Source: Bolinopsis microptera
Taxonomy: Eukaryota > Ctenophora > Tentaculata > Lobata > Bolinopsidae
DNA: 64,000 nt
Assembly: GCF_026151205.1 (NCBI RefSeq)
Contig: NC_087075.1
Location: forward strand, 16,196,752 to 16,260,751
Direction of reading: 5' to 3'
Each line of letters opens with the position of its first letter. The first letter of the stretch is position 1. The notes below the pieces were generated by a model. It was given only the letters and a program-made list of their open reading frames with translations, was not told where the DNA came from and did no database searches. The position numbers were made by a program, and so were the translations under genes. Positions 23,249 through 33,031 of this stretch are shown piece by piece.

Positions 23249-26200
23249 ATGAGCAAACGATCACGTACCGAAATAGAAGTTCAATTTCTTAGCGACTGTG
23301 TATACTCTGCGTTAGTCAAATCTGGATACTCAAAGCTTCCTTTCTGTAAGTACATTTTGGCACATTTTGTATTGTCAGAATTTGACGGACGCGTAGAAGA
23401 CCATGTGAATCAATTTCCCCATTATTTTGGTTACGTTCGTAATTACTTGGATTCGCGAAATTTTCGTCGAATTATTGGTCAAGCCAAGTGTATCGCCGAT
23501 AATAAAGAGGTTTTAGATTCTCTTAAGCAGACTTATAGGAGTGATCAAATTCGCATTTCACATGAAAACAGTAGGCCACAAGTAGAAGGCGTCCCTTGTA
23601 GTGTTTGTTTTAATTTGTCAAACAATGACGGAGGTGATAATTTGAAAAGTAGATGCAACAAAATTTTATCCGGATTTGCTAATAACGAGTTAGGTCGTGG
23701 AAAGAGTTTTAAGGAAATCCATGAATGCATTTGCAGGACTTCCTACGAAATTCTTTCTAGCTACGATAAAAGTGTCGAAAATTTCGAAATATCTTTGAGC
23801 GAATTAAAAGTGGAATTTGAGCGGTACAAATCGGAACTAACCATCAATGTTGCAAAATTCAATGATCATTTAACCGAGGCTAGTGCGCTTATCCACTATG
23901 GCAGTGGTCTTTCAGGAAGTCAGGTCGAGAATTTAGACCGTACTATATTTTGCACTGAATTTTCTAAAACAGACATCGAGCAACATCTGTCTAATCTACC
24001 AGATTATCGCCACATTAAGTCATCCGATCCAAATATTGAGCTTGGGGACCTGTTTAATGAATACTGTTCGCACGTCCTTACGTACCATTTCGAACCAAGT
24101 TTCTTTAAACTGGGTACAAAATATAGTTTAACTGGCCCTAAAGGAGGGAAAAGATTGTCCGATTATGCACAATCTGTCTGCTTAAATTACCTTTTACTTC
24201 CGAGAAATCATGGTATTTACAGTGAGTTAAGACCCATACTTGCTGTCCACAGTAATGCTCGGACACGCTACAAGCCCCACCCTCTAGTTGACGATCTTTA
24301 TATCCCAAGAATTCCTCCAGCTAGTGTCGCTGATGAAAAAGTTGAAATACTAAGAGAACTCCAATCAATTTTGCTGGGGACTCCCCAGATACCACTTTTG
24401 TATGAAGGTTGGGATTTGGTTAAATCATGTCCTAAACAGGTAGCAGCTAACTCACGATTAGTTGACCTTATGTCAATTAGAGAACATTCCCTAAGTTTCC
24501 AGTCTGGTAATAATTTCTTGAAGGCCAAACCAAAAGAGCATTACCAAAATTTGTCGATTGACGAGGTGAAATGCACCTTAAAGAGTTATAGTTTGATTTG
24601 TGAGAGCGACTTCCAAAAATACGACGAAAGTTTTCTTAGAAAAAAACTTGAAGAAGCTGAGTCTACAAGGAGCTTTGCAATGTGGTATGATCACGCCGTT
24701 ATTTTAAACAGAAGTTACATCCTTTTTGTCGTTTGGCCTTTATACAGCAAGTCCCTTTACCAATCAAATGATCTATGTGAAGGGGATTTACAAAAAGCTG
24801 TCGAGCAAATTTACATCCATTACATAGCTATGTCTCCTTCGACAACCAAAAGCGAAGAGGCATTACAAGAATTTAGAACTAACCAGTTAGCTGCCTTTAA
24901 AGTTACAATTAAAACAAACTGCGGAATCGAATTCACGGACAGATTAAAATTTGTGAATGGCGATGCGCCTGTAAGGAGTGTTGAGAATGGTTCAAACAAG
25001 AGTGGACCGTATCGTAATCCTACCTTATTAGAATGCTTCCCTATAGATCATTATGAATATTACGAAATTGTAAAATTTGAACACATGACATTCGACAAAA
25101 CTACAAAACATGCTAATAAAGGTGGGTTCTTCGAAAATCCTGAAAATCGCGGAAAATCGCTACAAGATTTAAAAGATAAACCCGCCTCAGCATTAGAACT
25201 AATGAAAATAAGATGGCCACATAAGCGTCTTGATAATATGAATAGCGAACAGATAAAAGAGTTTTTGAAAAATGACTTAGGGGGTATAAGGCGACCCCCT
25301 ATTCTATTCATGGCTACTCCTGATAAATCACCTGAAGAAATTGGTCTTGAAGGGGCTGAACTTTTGGGAAATGAATGTCTTCATGGTCTCAGAGGCGAAA
25401 CCCTCAAATCATTCAAACACATTCCAGGACCTCAAGGTGACGGACCATTAAAATTAGTACATGAGATTATATCCAATTGTTGTAATTTTGATTACGGATC
25501 AAAACACGAAAAATCTGGCGAGTCAGTTTTTAAGAATTTAATTGAAATTGTCCAGAAACTAGAAATGAAATTATTTCCAGACGGGTTGTCCTGTAATATT
25601 TGCGGGGATATTTTTACTTTGTCAATTGTGACCAAATGTCCTAAATGCCTTTATTATACTTACTTCAGAGCACTTCTAGAAATTCATATATTTGGATACA
25701 AAGATGAGTCTAAACGGTCAGGTGCCTCCACATTGCTGCTTCATAATATAATTTTTGTATGGTTTAAAACTTTGAAAGAAATACAGATTACGATACCTAC
25801 TGCTCTTAAAGTTATTAATTCTATTTACTTCCTCGGCATAGTTTACTACATGGGTCCAACATTCGAACTTACTAACTTTTTGTCAGTGCATGCCGGACGC
25901 ATGGAAGATATTTTTCGGCAACTGAAGGTCTCTGCTCACAGTTTTACCAATCGAAAACACTTTCAAGAGAGTTTCCTGCTTAATGTCCTAAAACGTCAAG
26001 AAATCTCCAGATACTTTAAAACTGCAAACAATTTCAAAACTTATCGTAGCACAGTTTCTTCTGCCATCACTGCATTTCATCAAAGAAGTCCTATTCCTGA
26101 CATTGTTTTTACCAAAGAATTTATAACGTCCAACATCCAAGACTTTGCAGGACACGTTTATCGCATTTCAAATTTTGTCGTTTCCAATACTAATGAACGA

Positions 26201-27034
26201 TATATGAGTTTGTCCTCGGAAAACGACCTTAAATTCTTTTCCTCTAGAGAATGTCGCTCAGAAAACTGTCTGTCATCATGCCCACCATGTTTATCAAAGT
26301 TATTTCCTGATTTCCCAATCCACAATATATTGACATCAACGATTGAGATAATTCTAAATACCAAAGCTGCTATCTATCAGAAATTTGCTTGCAACATTTT
26401 TGTCAATGGTGGGGTAGATTTCTCCAATTTGCGTAAACTATTAGGTCAGGGCCCACTATTAACACCTGATATCATAACGTCAAGCGAAATAATAGAAAAT
26501 ATTAACATTGATAGGGAAAATCCTAGCAGACAAAAGCTGCCAGCAAACTTTTCGTCAATGTTGAAATTATTGATTGAAATGTTTCCCTCTGATCCTGAAA
26601 AATACGATAAGCTTAAACACAGCAACATGGCTAAATGTATTTCCAAAATTCTTAACGCAGTCCCAGATGAAATTATTCACTTAGACAGTAGTAGTCGCAG
26701 ATTAGCCTTGGCATCATCTAGTTGTATTAAGGATCCAAAAGACAGTAATAATAATAGACAGCATAATGAATTAGCATACTATACAAGTAGGATTACGGAC
26801 TCAATTGAACTCATAAGCACCAAATTGTTATCTTACCAAAAAGACATCGACAAACTATCAGGTGCCGTAGATAAATTAATTACTAATAGGCAATCAACCG
26901 ATTCCATTGAGGACAATCAGTTTGTCAAGAAACTTAGAGAAAAACAAAAATTAAAGCTCATAGCTCTCGAAGTCTTGAACAAGCTCACCTATGAAATTAA
27001 TACTCACAATTATTTTATGTACAGATCACTATAA
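23249..27034 (+). CDS. 1261-residue transposon protein, putative transposase
   Basis: A single uninterrupted frame of 1261 codons, the only large one in the element, starting at ACAATGAGC. What can be seen in order: a basic start (KRSRTE); a CxxC pair at residues 117/120; a charged helical stretch around 165-215; FAMWYDHAVIL with W479-Y480-D481-H482; NGDAPVR at 570-576; NECLHGLRGE with H712; a CxxC-x11-CxxC zinc site at 782/785 and 797/800; a cysteine cluster at 1002, 1007, 1011 and 1014; and a likely coiled coil at about 1170-1240. In some DDE transposases a D-x-P-x-R motif surrounds the first catalytic aspartate, so D572 is a candidate; this is a weak analogy. WxDH plus LHxxxG resembles large uncharacterised proteins I recall from marine invertebrates. 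Its position inside long inverted repeats makes transposase the best guess, presumably nuclear. The frame is intact, so it may still work. Confidence 0.9.
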   Translation: MSKRSRTEIEVQFLSDCVYSALVKSGYSKLPFCKYILAHFVLSEFDGRVEDHVNQFPHYFGYVRNYLDSRNFRRIIGQAKCIADNKEVLDSLKQTYRSDQIRISHENSRPQVEGVPCSVCFNLSNNDGGDNLKSRCNKILSGFANNELGRGKSFKEIHECICRTSYEILSSYDKSVENFEISLSELKVEFERYKSELTINVAKFNDHLTEASALIHYGSGLSGSQVENLDRTIFCTEFSKTDIEQHLSNLPDYRHIKSSDPNIELGDLFNEYCSHVLTYHFEPSFFKLGTKYSLTGPKGGKRLSDYAQSVCLNYLLLPRNHGIYSELRPILAVHSNARTRYKPHPLVDDLYIPRIPPASVADEKVEILRELQSILLGTPQIPLLYEGWDLVKSCPKQVAANSRLVDLMSIREHSLSFQSGNNFLKAKPKEHYQNLSIDEVKCTLKSYSLICESDFQKYDESFLRKKLEEAESTRSFAMWYDHAVILNRSYILFVVWPLYSKSLYQSNDLCEGDLQKAVEQIYIHYIAMSPSTTKSEEALQEFRTNQLAAFKVTIKTNCGIEFTDRLKFVNGDAPVRSVENGSNKSGPYRNPTLLECFPIDHYEYYEIVKFEHMTFDKTTKHANKGGFFENPENRGKSLQDLKDKPASALELMKIRWPHKRLDNMNSEQIKEFLKNDLGGIRRPPILFMATPDKSPEEIGLEGAELLGNECLHGLRGETLKSFKHIPGPQGDGPLKLVHEIISNCCNFDYGSKHEKSGESVFKNLIEIVQKLEMKLFPDGLSCNICGDIFTLSIVTKCPKCLYYTYFRALLEIHIFGYKDESKRSGASTLLLHNIIFVWFKTLKEIQITIPTALKVINSIYFLGIVYYMGPTFELTNFLSVHAGRMEDIFRQLKVSAHSFTNRKHFQESFLLNVLKRQEISRYFKTANNFKTYRSTVSSAITAFHQRSPIPDIVFTKEFITSNIQDFAGHVYRISNFVVSNTNERYMSLSSENDLKFFSSRECRSENCLSSCPPCLSKLFPDFPIHNILTSTIEIILNTKAAIYQKFACNIFVNGGVDFSNLRKLLGQGPLLTPDIITSSEIIENINIDRENPSRQKLPANFSSMLKLLIEMFPSDPEKYDKLKHSNMAKCISKILNAVPDEIIHLDSSSRRLALASSSCIKDPKDSNNNRQHNELAYYTSRITDSIELISTKLLSYQKDIDKLSGAVDKLITNRQSTDSIEDNQFVKKLREKQKLKLIALEVLNKLTYEINTHNYFMYRSL

Positions 27035-28020
27035 ATATTAGAGCAAGCAAGTCCTTGTAACCTATTTTGTATCATTCAGTATGATTTATTTTGTGTCGAT
27101 TTCAAGTATTATTTATTTTGTGTCAATTGTTCGGTGTAAGTATTAAATAAGTCAGATTGATTCTATTGCAGTTATTTTATGTATCGTGACAAATTTATTT
27201 TATGATTGATTTATTCCAAGTTAAGTCATTGCATTTATATTATTTTTATTACATATTTTTATCTTGACTAAATTCAACAAAATTCAACGAAAATTTGTCG
27301 AGCAAAACATGTTTACATGTTTTTGAATCCAAAAAGAGTAGTTGCGAAAATTATTTGTTTATTATATACATTTTTAACATTATTTTTGAGAGAAAGATTG
27401 AGAAATTGACTGTTGTGTGAGGAGCCATGAAGTACTCATTGAGTTAAGATCCCCTATTCGATCCTGCTAGTTGTGTGGTTGAAAAACACTGCATTAGGCT
27501 AGATTGTGGATCATAGTGTTGAGCTGGCTCAATGACTGCCTTGGAATTCACACCAGGAAGGAAATGAGCTACCAAATTTAGTTATGAAAGATAGGGAAGG
27601 GATTTGATGTAGTAACTTACATTTTTACAAAGTAGTTGGGAAGTAGTTGCTAAATAAATGCAGGGTAAAGTTTAGTTGGTGTAGTAAAAGTATCATGTTA
27701 AGCTTGTTTTCTTCTGGAAAAGGTCAGTGTCTCGTTTTATTATTATTTTATCGTCTGTTATTGTAATTATAAGAATCATAATTTTGTAACGTTTTAAATC
27801 ATTTGTAAAAACATAACAAATATCTGATGCTGCTTTAATAGGTAAGACCTCCTCGTTGGTAAGCAGTGGGTGATGCAGATTTTGTTGGCTATGATTAACC
27901 GTTTGTGGGATAATGGCAGGGAGTTTATCCTTATTTTCACGTTTCACAGTAATCGAATTAACATTTTGCTCTTAGAACATTCGCTCGAGAAATATATTCC
28001 CTGCCATTGCTCATTTAATG

Positions 28021-28056
28021 CTGTAAAACATCATCTACAAGCTTGATGTTTTACAG
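28021..28056. repeat. 13-bp perfect hairpin
   Basis: CTGTAAAACATCA and its exact reverse complement, with a 10-base loop, about 1 kb after the transposon gene. Confidence 0.85.
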
Positions 28057-28487
28057 TATGTTATTTTTCCAGCTACAATTTTTGTATTAGCAGACTATAC
28101 CTTATTTTATTTTAAAATATTTTAACTGTATTTTAAGTGTGAGTGCAGAATTGAACTGTGTTGATATGTTCCTACAAGATTACAACTGGTTGTACTGTAA
28201 GTCTTCTGAGTACCAGCTCAGTACCCCTCACCTTCCTGGTTATATCGTAGAGAAAATCTGACTTTGCCACAACTACGTTCATATTTTGTACAATACAAGG
28301 TGATTTTCATTCAGTTTTAAGTCTGTTTAGTAACATTTTAACGTGAATATGACATCACCTGACTATCAGCTCTGTTCTATGCTCATTGAGAACGTTCAAA
28401 TCAAATTACAACAAAATTGTCATTTTTTCCGATTCTTGGAATATAGTTTAATATTTCATATCCCTTTTTGAATGGTGATTATGTTAT

Positions 28488-28862
28488 TTAAAATAATCTT
28501 ATCTTAACTTCAGACAGTGTTTCGGAGGGTGACAGTTCCTTCGCTTAAGTACACCAAGACTTCTTTTGAGATGAGGATAAGAATTAGGACCGGTGTCCAG
28601 CTTTCCCTGTACGAAAGGTAAGTTATGTCTATCTCTGAGAGCACGTTTCCTTGATGTGTGTAGTGGATTTTTGTTCCGGGGTAGGTGAGACATGTTTTGG
28701 TGGTTTAATAGTTAGCACCTGTCCCAAATGGTGATTATGTTATTTATAATAATGTTATCTTAACTTCAGACAGAAATTCGAAGGGTGACAGTTCCATCTC
28801 TTAAATACACCAAAACTTCATTTGAGATGAGGATAAGAATTTCATTTTGGACCGGTGTCCGA
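28488..28862 (+). repeat. direct repeat of about 125 bp, two copies
   Basis: About 28,475-28,598 and 28,730-28,860 share GTGATTATGTTATTTA, CTTAACTTCAGACAG, GGGTGACAGTTCC, TTTGAGATGAGGATAAGAAT and GACCGGTGTCC in the same order, with about 10-15% difference by eye. Confidence 0.8.
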
Positions 28863-29399
28863 TGGAAGGGAAGTTATGTTTCTCTGTCAGCTTGCCAAAT
28901 GTTTTCTATCCTTCACTGCAATCGTCAAAAACACGTAAGTATTAATATGATCTTAAATTAAGAATTCTATAACAGACGCGCGCGGCCCTGAATCTTACAG
29001 TGCCTCTATGTCAAGGTGACACCCTTTTCCAGCCATTCCATATAAAAAGAGATAGCTTAATTCACATTCTTCTACTGTTCTAGCAAGTTTTTGACTACTT
29101 ATGATGTATAAAGCAAATAGTGTCAGTTAAGTAAAACAGAAAGCGCGCGCACATACGCGCATATTTTCTTTTTGATTGTATTGTCGATATTATGTATTAT
29201 TTATGTCTACCCAAATTTTTTCAGGGAGTCTACTTAAAGATCATGAACATTTTCAACATTCGTCTGAAGGAACTGTAGCGTAAATATATCTGCAAAGACA
29301 GAACATTCTAACTTACTCACCGGATTGGATCGAGCTGTTTTGAAATGTGAAACAAATGAGTAACCTATAAATATTTGTTTTATTAGAATTGGTTTAACC

Positions 29400-29678
29400 C
29401 CCCAGTTCCATGGCCAGATATTATGCCAAATTATTAGACGGAGGTCCATTTCCCGTAGATCATCTCCGGAGATGATTCTCCGGCTCCGTCAACTGTATTA
29501 GACGGAGATTAAGCTCTGAGCTCTCCGGGAATTTCTCGGAGATTAATTCATACATAATCATACAGAATCAACAAAATTACCGTAGATGGTCTCCGGTCAT
29601 GGAACTGCAAACCGGAGAAATATCAGTAGACGATCTCCGTCTAATAATTTGGCATAATATCCGGCCGTGGAACTGGGG
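29400..29678. mobile_element. 280-bp MITE with 44-bp inverted ends
   Basis: CCCCAGTTCCATGGCCAGAT continues through ATTATGCCAAATTATTAGACGGAG, and the inverse is at 29,635-29,678 with three mismatches. The middle is rich in CTCCGG/CCGGAG palindromes. No clear target duplication; the ends may extend a few bases. It lies inside the large transposon. Confidence 0.7.
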
Positions 29679-29697
29679 TGTAAGGAATTGCTTTCTT

Positions 29698-30085
29698 ATG
29701 ATTTAAATTATTTATAGCGTTGTAGGGCCCTGAAAGTAGATGTTTGGGGCCGTTCACATTACGTAATCGGAGCCCACTCGGAGAGAGAGGCGGTGTTTAT
29801 ATGATAACGTTTGTGTAATTTTAACACAATAACTAACTTGTAACTGTAAAACTGGTTATATAGGGAGTAAGGGAGCTAAAATAGGCTGAAAAGTGATGTC
29901 TTAACATATGATCGGAACGACTCTCAGCTGTTTTATTGTAATTGGTGCATCTTGCTCTTATTATTTAAATTTTAGCGTTGTCATGTAGGCCCTGAAAGCA
30001 GATGTTTGGGGCCTCGGGCCATTTACATTACGTAATCATTGCGAAGAGAGAGGCGGTCTTCATATGATGTTTGTTTGTGTAATTT
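29698..30085 (+). repeat. diverged direct repeat of about 125 bp, two copies
   Basis: About 29,698-29,824 and 29,958-30,085 share TAGGCCCTGAAAG or TAGGGCCCTGAAAG, AGATGTTTGGGGCC, CACATTACGTAATC or TACATTACGTAATC, GAGAGAGGCGGT and TTTGTGTAATTTTA. The CACATTACGTAATC part resembles the ends of the MITE at 20,142. Confidence 0.7.
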
Positions 30086-30757
30086 TACGAGCCAGATGTT
30101 TTGTGTTTGAGTCAAAAGTTCTAAATATTCTGTTACTGCAGTGCACAGCAAGTTCATCGAGTGTAGTATGAACTTTCAGCACATAAGATAAGAACTACTG
30201 AGCAGCTGGATAGTTACTCATTCAGATGTGAAATCATTGTACATTTGTTTAATCGAAAGACGCTTTCAATTTTGTTCAAAACAGTGTTCACTTCAATTAA
30301 AATTAATGGGATCCACTTGATTATCCCAAAGCAACAAAATGGACAGAAAAGACTATAACAGTTTTGGAAACTACTTCGTAATAAGTGCTGCAGGCGATCG
30401 GCAAAATACGTACTCTTATCACTTATCTTCACGCGCATTTCCAAATATGGTCATGCATGATGACGTCACACGCATAACAACGGGTTTATTTTGCAAAGTT
30501 ATTTTTCTAGCTTGTTGCGCGCAGCATCAAAAACAGTTTTTCTGTAATAACTTTTTAAAATGAGAAGCCCCAATTTTCCTCCTGGGGAGGTAACGTTATT
30601 TTTACAAGACGAACATTTTGCAAAAAACCGGAAGTCTCTATCTTTTTTACTTCCGAAGTTAGGCCCCTAACGGTTAGGTTTCCTGGGATGTTGATAAATA
30701 TTCGGCTTGTGGCGCGATGTGTTGCTCTAAGTCTAACTATAGCCCTCTCGCTTGCAG

Positions 30758-30831
30758 TTACTGGGCCGCGCTCAGCCTGTCATTCTGCCTAATCTCTATT
30801 AACAACATTAAAGCCTGGGGTCCTCAGGTAA
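30758..30831 (+). repeat. recurrent GGCGGCGCTCAG motif, copy inside the large transposon
   Basis: ACTGGGCCGCGCTCAGCCTG, TCATTCTGCC, AATCTCTATT, then AGCCTGGGGTCCTCAGGTAA. Confidence 0.75.
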
Positions 30832-31492
30832 GCTTGCAGTAGCGCGCGACCGCCGGAGGCGGAAATGACCTGGTTAGCTAGGTAAACGCGATGTGCCTTG
30901 TAGGATGAAATCCTACTAGCTGACGCCACTCACAGCTGTGCTGCTCGCTGTACGTCAGCGATCGAAATTTATACGCGTATCCCCCGTTAAGATGTGCCAC
31001 CCGACGTGCCACACAATTTTTCTCGTTGCTCGTCGCACGTCGACGAACAACGAAGCTCGTTGCGACGCGCAATGAGCTGCCAGGCTAGGACATCGTCCTG
31101 GTCCAACAAATTTTGGCGAGCGATTTTCTCCAAAAATTTAATGAGGGCGCCGACTTCCACTCTGGCTAGGTTTCTTTTTACCCAGCGCGCGTTCCTTAAT
31201 GGGATGAGGTAAAATTAGGTAAAAAGAATCCACTGACTTGGCCAGAGTGCTTTCATAAAACTCTATTACTAGCTTGGCGTTGTAGGATTATATACTTTAA
31301 TTTCGGATCGAGTGAAGCGAGTGATACACATTACTTTGATTAAACTCATGCTGATCACAATACAGTACAGGGAAATGGGTAACACGGCTTGCAGTCGCAG
31401 CTGCGGCTCCTCGCTGGCGGTAATATTTCAATGAACAAGAATTAAGAAAGAGAGAATTTAAGAAAAAGAGAATTTTATTTGCCAAAGAAATT

Positions 31493-33023
31493 GACGCCGT
31501 CAATCAATCAACATCAAGATTTTAGTTTTACATTTGACCTTTATGTCAAAAAATCTTTGAATTTTCAATCGGTGGTCGATGTTACCTGAGGACCTCAGGC
31601 TTCGTCCTTACTTCGTCACAGGACGATCGGAGCTCGAAGAGCGTAGAGAGTGCTGGCTGGCGTCGTCCTGTGATGGTCGACGTATTTTTGCTTGCTGGGA
31701 TCCGGCCGAATGACGCCACATGCAACGTGTAGGGTAAAACTAAAAACGCTTCCCTATATGAGATAATATGACAAAAATTGTTTTGGTCACGTGACCAGTC
31801 AATGACATTGATATTTCGCTGCGGACGGTTTGGTGGAGGGTTAGGGTCAACGTTTATACATTATAGGGTCAAAGTTAGGACTAGAGTTGTACACTATTGA
31901 CATTGTGAGGGTAATGGTTAAGTAGGTAGTGCGCCATCGACAGTGAGCCGCGCGTGCCGACTGTAGGATGGTTTTTTAGCGCTAATTTCGGCCAGCACAA
32001 TTTTCTTCAAACAAATAAATATTGAGTATCCTTCCCGACCTCCAATTGCAACAAAAATTGGTAAGCTTACTCATAGACTTACAAGGAAAGTGTCCGAAAA
32101 ATTTAAAGCATATCCAATTAACAGACATTATGCTAAAAGCAGCGTATTTTGCCCCATTTTGATCACTATATCAACTGCGATATCCACCAAATTTTTCGGA
32201 CAGTTGTAAAAGCCCTATTGGAAGGTCGTCGCCAATTTTCAGAATGATCTCATTTAAGGAACTGAAGATAAATCCGAATAATACGACAAAAATGGTCAAA
32301 TTTGGACGAATTTGGTCAAATTACGCGACTTTTACAGCTACTTTTGCTCCAAAAGCCGCGCACCATCAAATATGGCACTTAGGCGAAATTCACTGATCTT
32401 TCCAAAAAGGTATGACAAATTTGGTATTGTGAAAATTCTCACAGTCTCTAGAAAACACTGGTACAAAATTTTTTAAAATCCGAGCAAGTTTATTTTTATC
32501 GTGCACCTCCTAGGTTAAGGTTTATCACTAGCGACCTTTTCATCTGACCACAATATTGCAAAATGCTATGTTGTATGTCACGTGACAAATTTAGCCGAGG
32601 GTTGGAAGTCGGATTTCGGAAGTCAGTGGACTCTGTTGGAGTCCGGCGGACTCCGAGCGGAGTCCGCCGAGCTGGCGGAGTCCGCCAAGCTCCGCCGGAC
32701 TCCGCCGGATTCAAGTCTGGCGGAGAGGTCCGGCGGAGTCCGCCAAGCACTCCGCCGGAGTCCGCGGCGGACCGGAGTCCGCCTAGTGGCTTAGTCCGCG
32801 GCGGACACTCCGCCGAGCCGCCGCGGAGCCGCTCGGAGTCCGCGGCGGACTTTAAAGTCCGCTCGGAGTCCGCTCGGCTCCGCTCGGAGTCCGCCAAAAT
32901 GTACTCGAGTCCAGTGTAAATACATTTTGGCGGAGCACCGCCGGAGTCCGCTCGGAGTCCGCTCGGAGTCCGCTCGGAGTCCGGCGGCTCCGCCGCGGAC
33001 TCTACTCCGCGACGGATAGTGCC
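31493..33023 (-). repeat. right terminal inverted repeat, interrupted by a MITE
   Basis: Reverse complement of the left repeat. Removing the 590-bp insertion and one 7-bp target copy leaves about 934 bp. Differences from the left copy are few: single bases and small indels in the GC-rich part, including a 12-bp unit around GAGCTGGCGGAG that the left copy lacks. The high similarity argues for a fairly young insertion. Confidence 0.9.
31923..32512. mobile_element. 590-bp MITE nested in the right inverted repeat
   Basis: The uninterrupted sequence is visible in the left repeat (reverse complement of 22,241-22,263), so the insertion is exact: GGTTAAG occurs once there and twice here (31,916-31,922 and 32,513-32,519). 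The element starts TAGGTAGTGCGCCAT and ends with the inverse of TAGGAGGTGCACGAT, an imperfect inverted terminus (11 of 17). It has no coding frame. The duplication is 7 bp; because TTAA lies within it, a TTAA-targeting element with matching flanks cannot be fully excluded. Confidence 0.85.
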
Positions 33024-33031
33024 CATTTTGT

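Larger units (their letters stand above)
27035..31492. other. long non-coding tail of the large transposon
   Basis: No long open frame in 4.4 kb. It holds an AATAAA at 27,653-27,658 as a possible polyadenylation signal, a hairpin, two pairs of direct repeats, a small MITE at 29,400, one copy of the GGCGGCGCTCAG motif at 30,758, and a GC-richer, CACGTCG-rich stretch at 30,840-31,200 also seen in the deleted relative. It may be regulatory, or the remains of a second gene or captured DNA. Confidence 0.6.
21760..33023 (+). mobile_element. 11.26-kb DNA transposon with long inverted repeats and 8-bp target duplication
   Basis: Both ends read GGCACTATCCGTCGCGGAGT going inward. The perfect octamer CATTTTGT flanks them at 21,752-21,759 and 33,024-33,031. 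Each terminal inverted repeat is about 0.92 kb; its outer 0.35 kb is GC-rich and packed with CGGACTCC or GGAGTCCG units. A single long intronless gene (23,249-27,034) starts about 570 bp inside the left repeat, and about 4.4 kb of non-coding DNA follows it. Without the nested MITE and its duplicated target the element is 10.67 kb. An 8-bp duplication is known for hAT, P and Zisupton/KDZ-type elements; large proteins and subterminal tandem repeats are closest in style to the last. The protein does not let me assign a superfamily. A deleted relative lies at 815-3315. Confidence 0.93.

Noticed and set aside
27410-27570. tRNA-like or SINE-like segment (CTATTCGATCCTGC resembling a B box)
   Set aside because: No cloverleaf could be folded and no A box of correct spacing was found.
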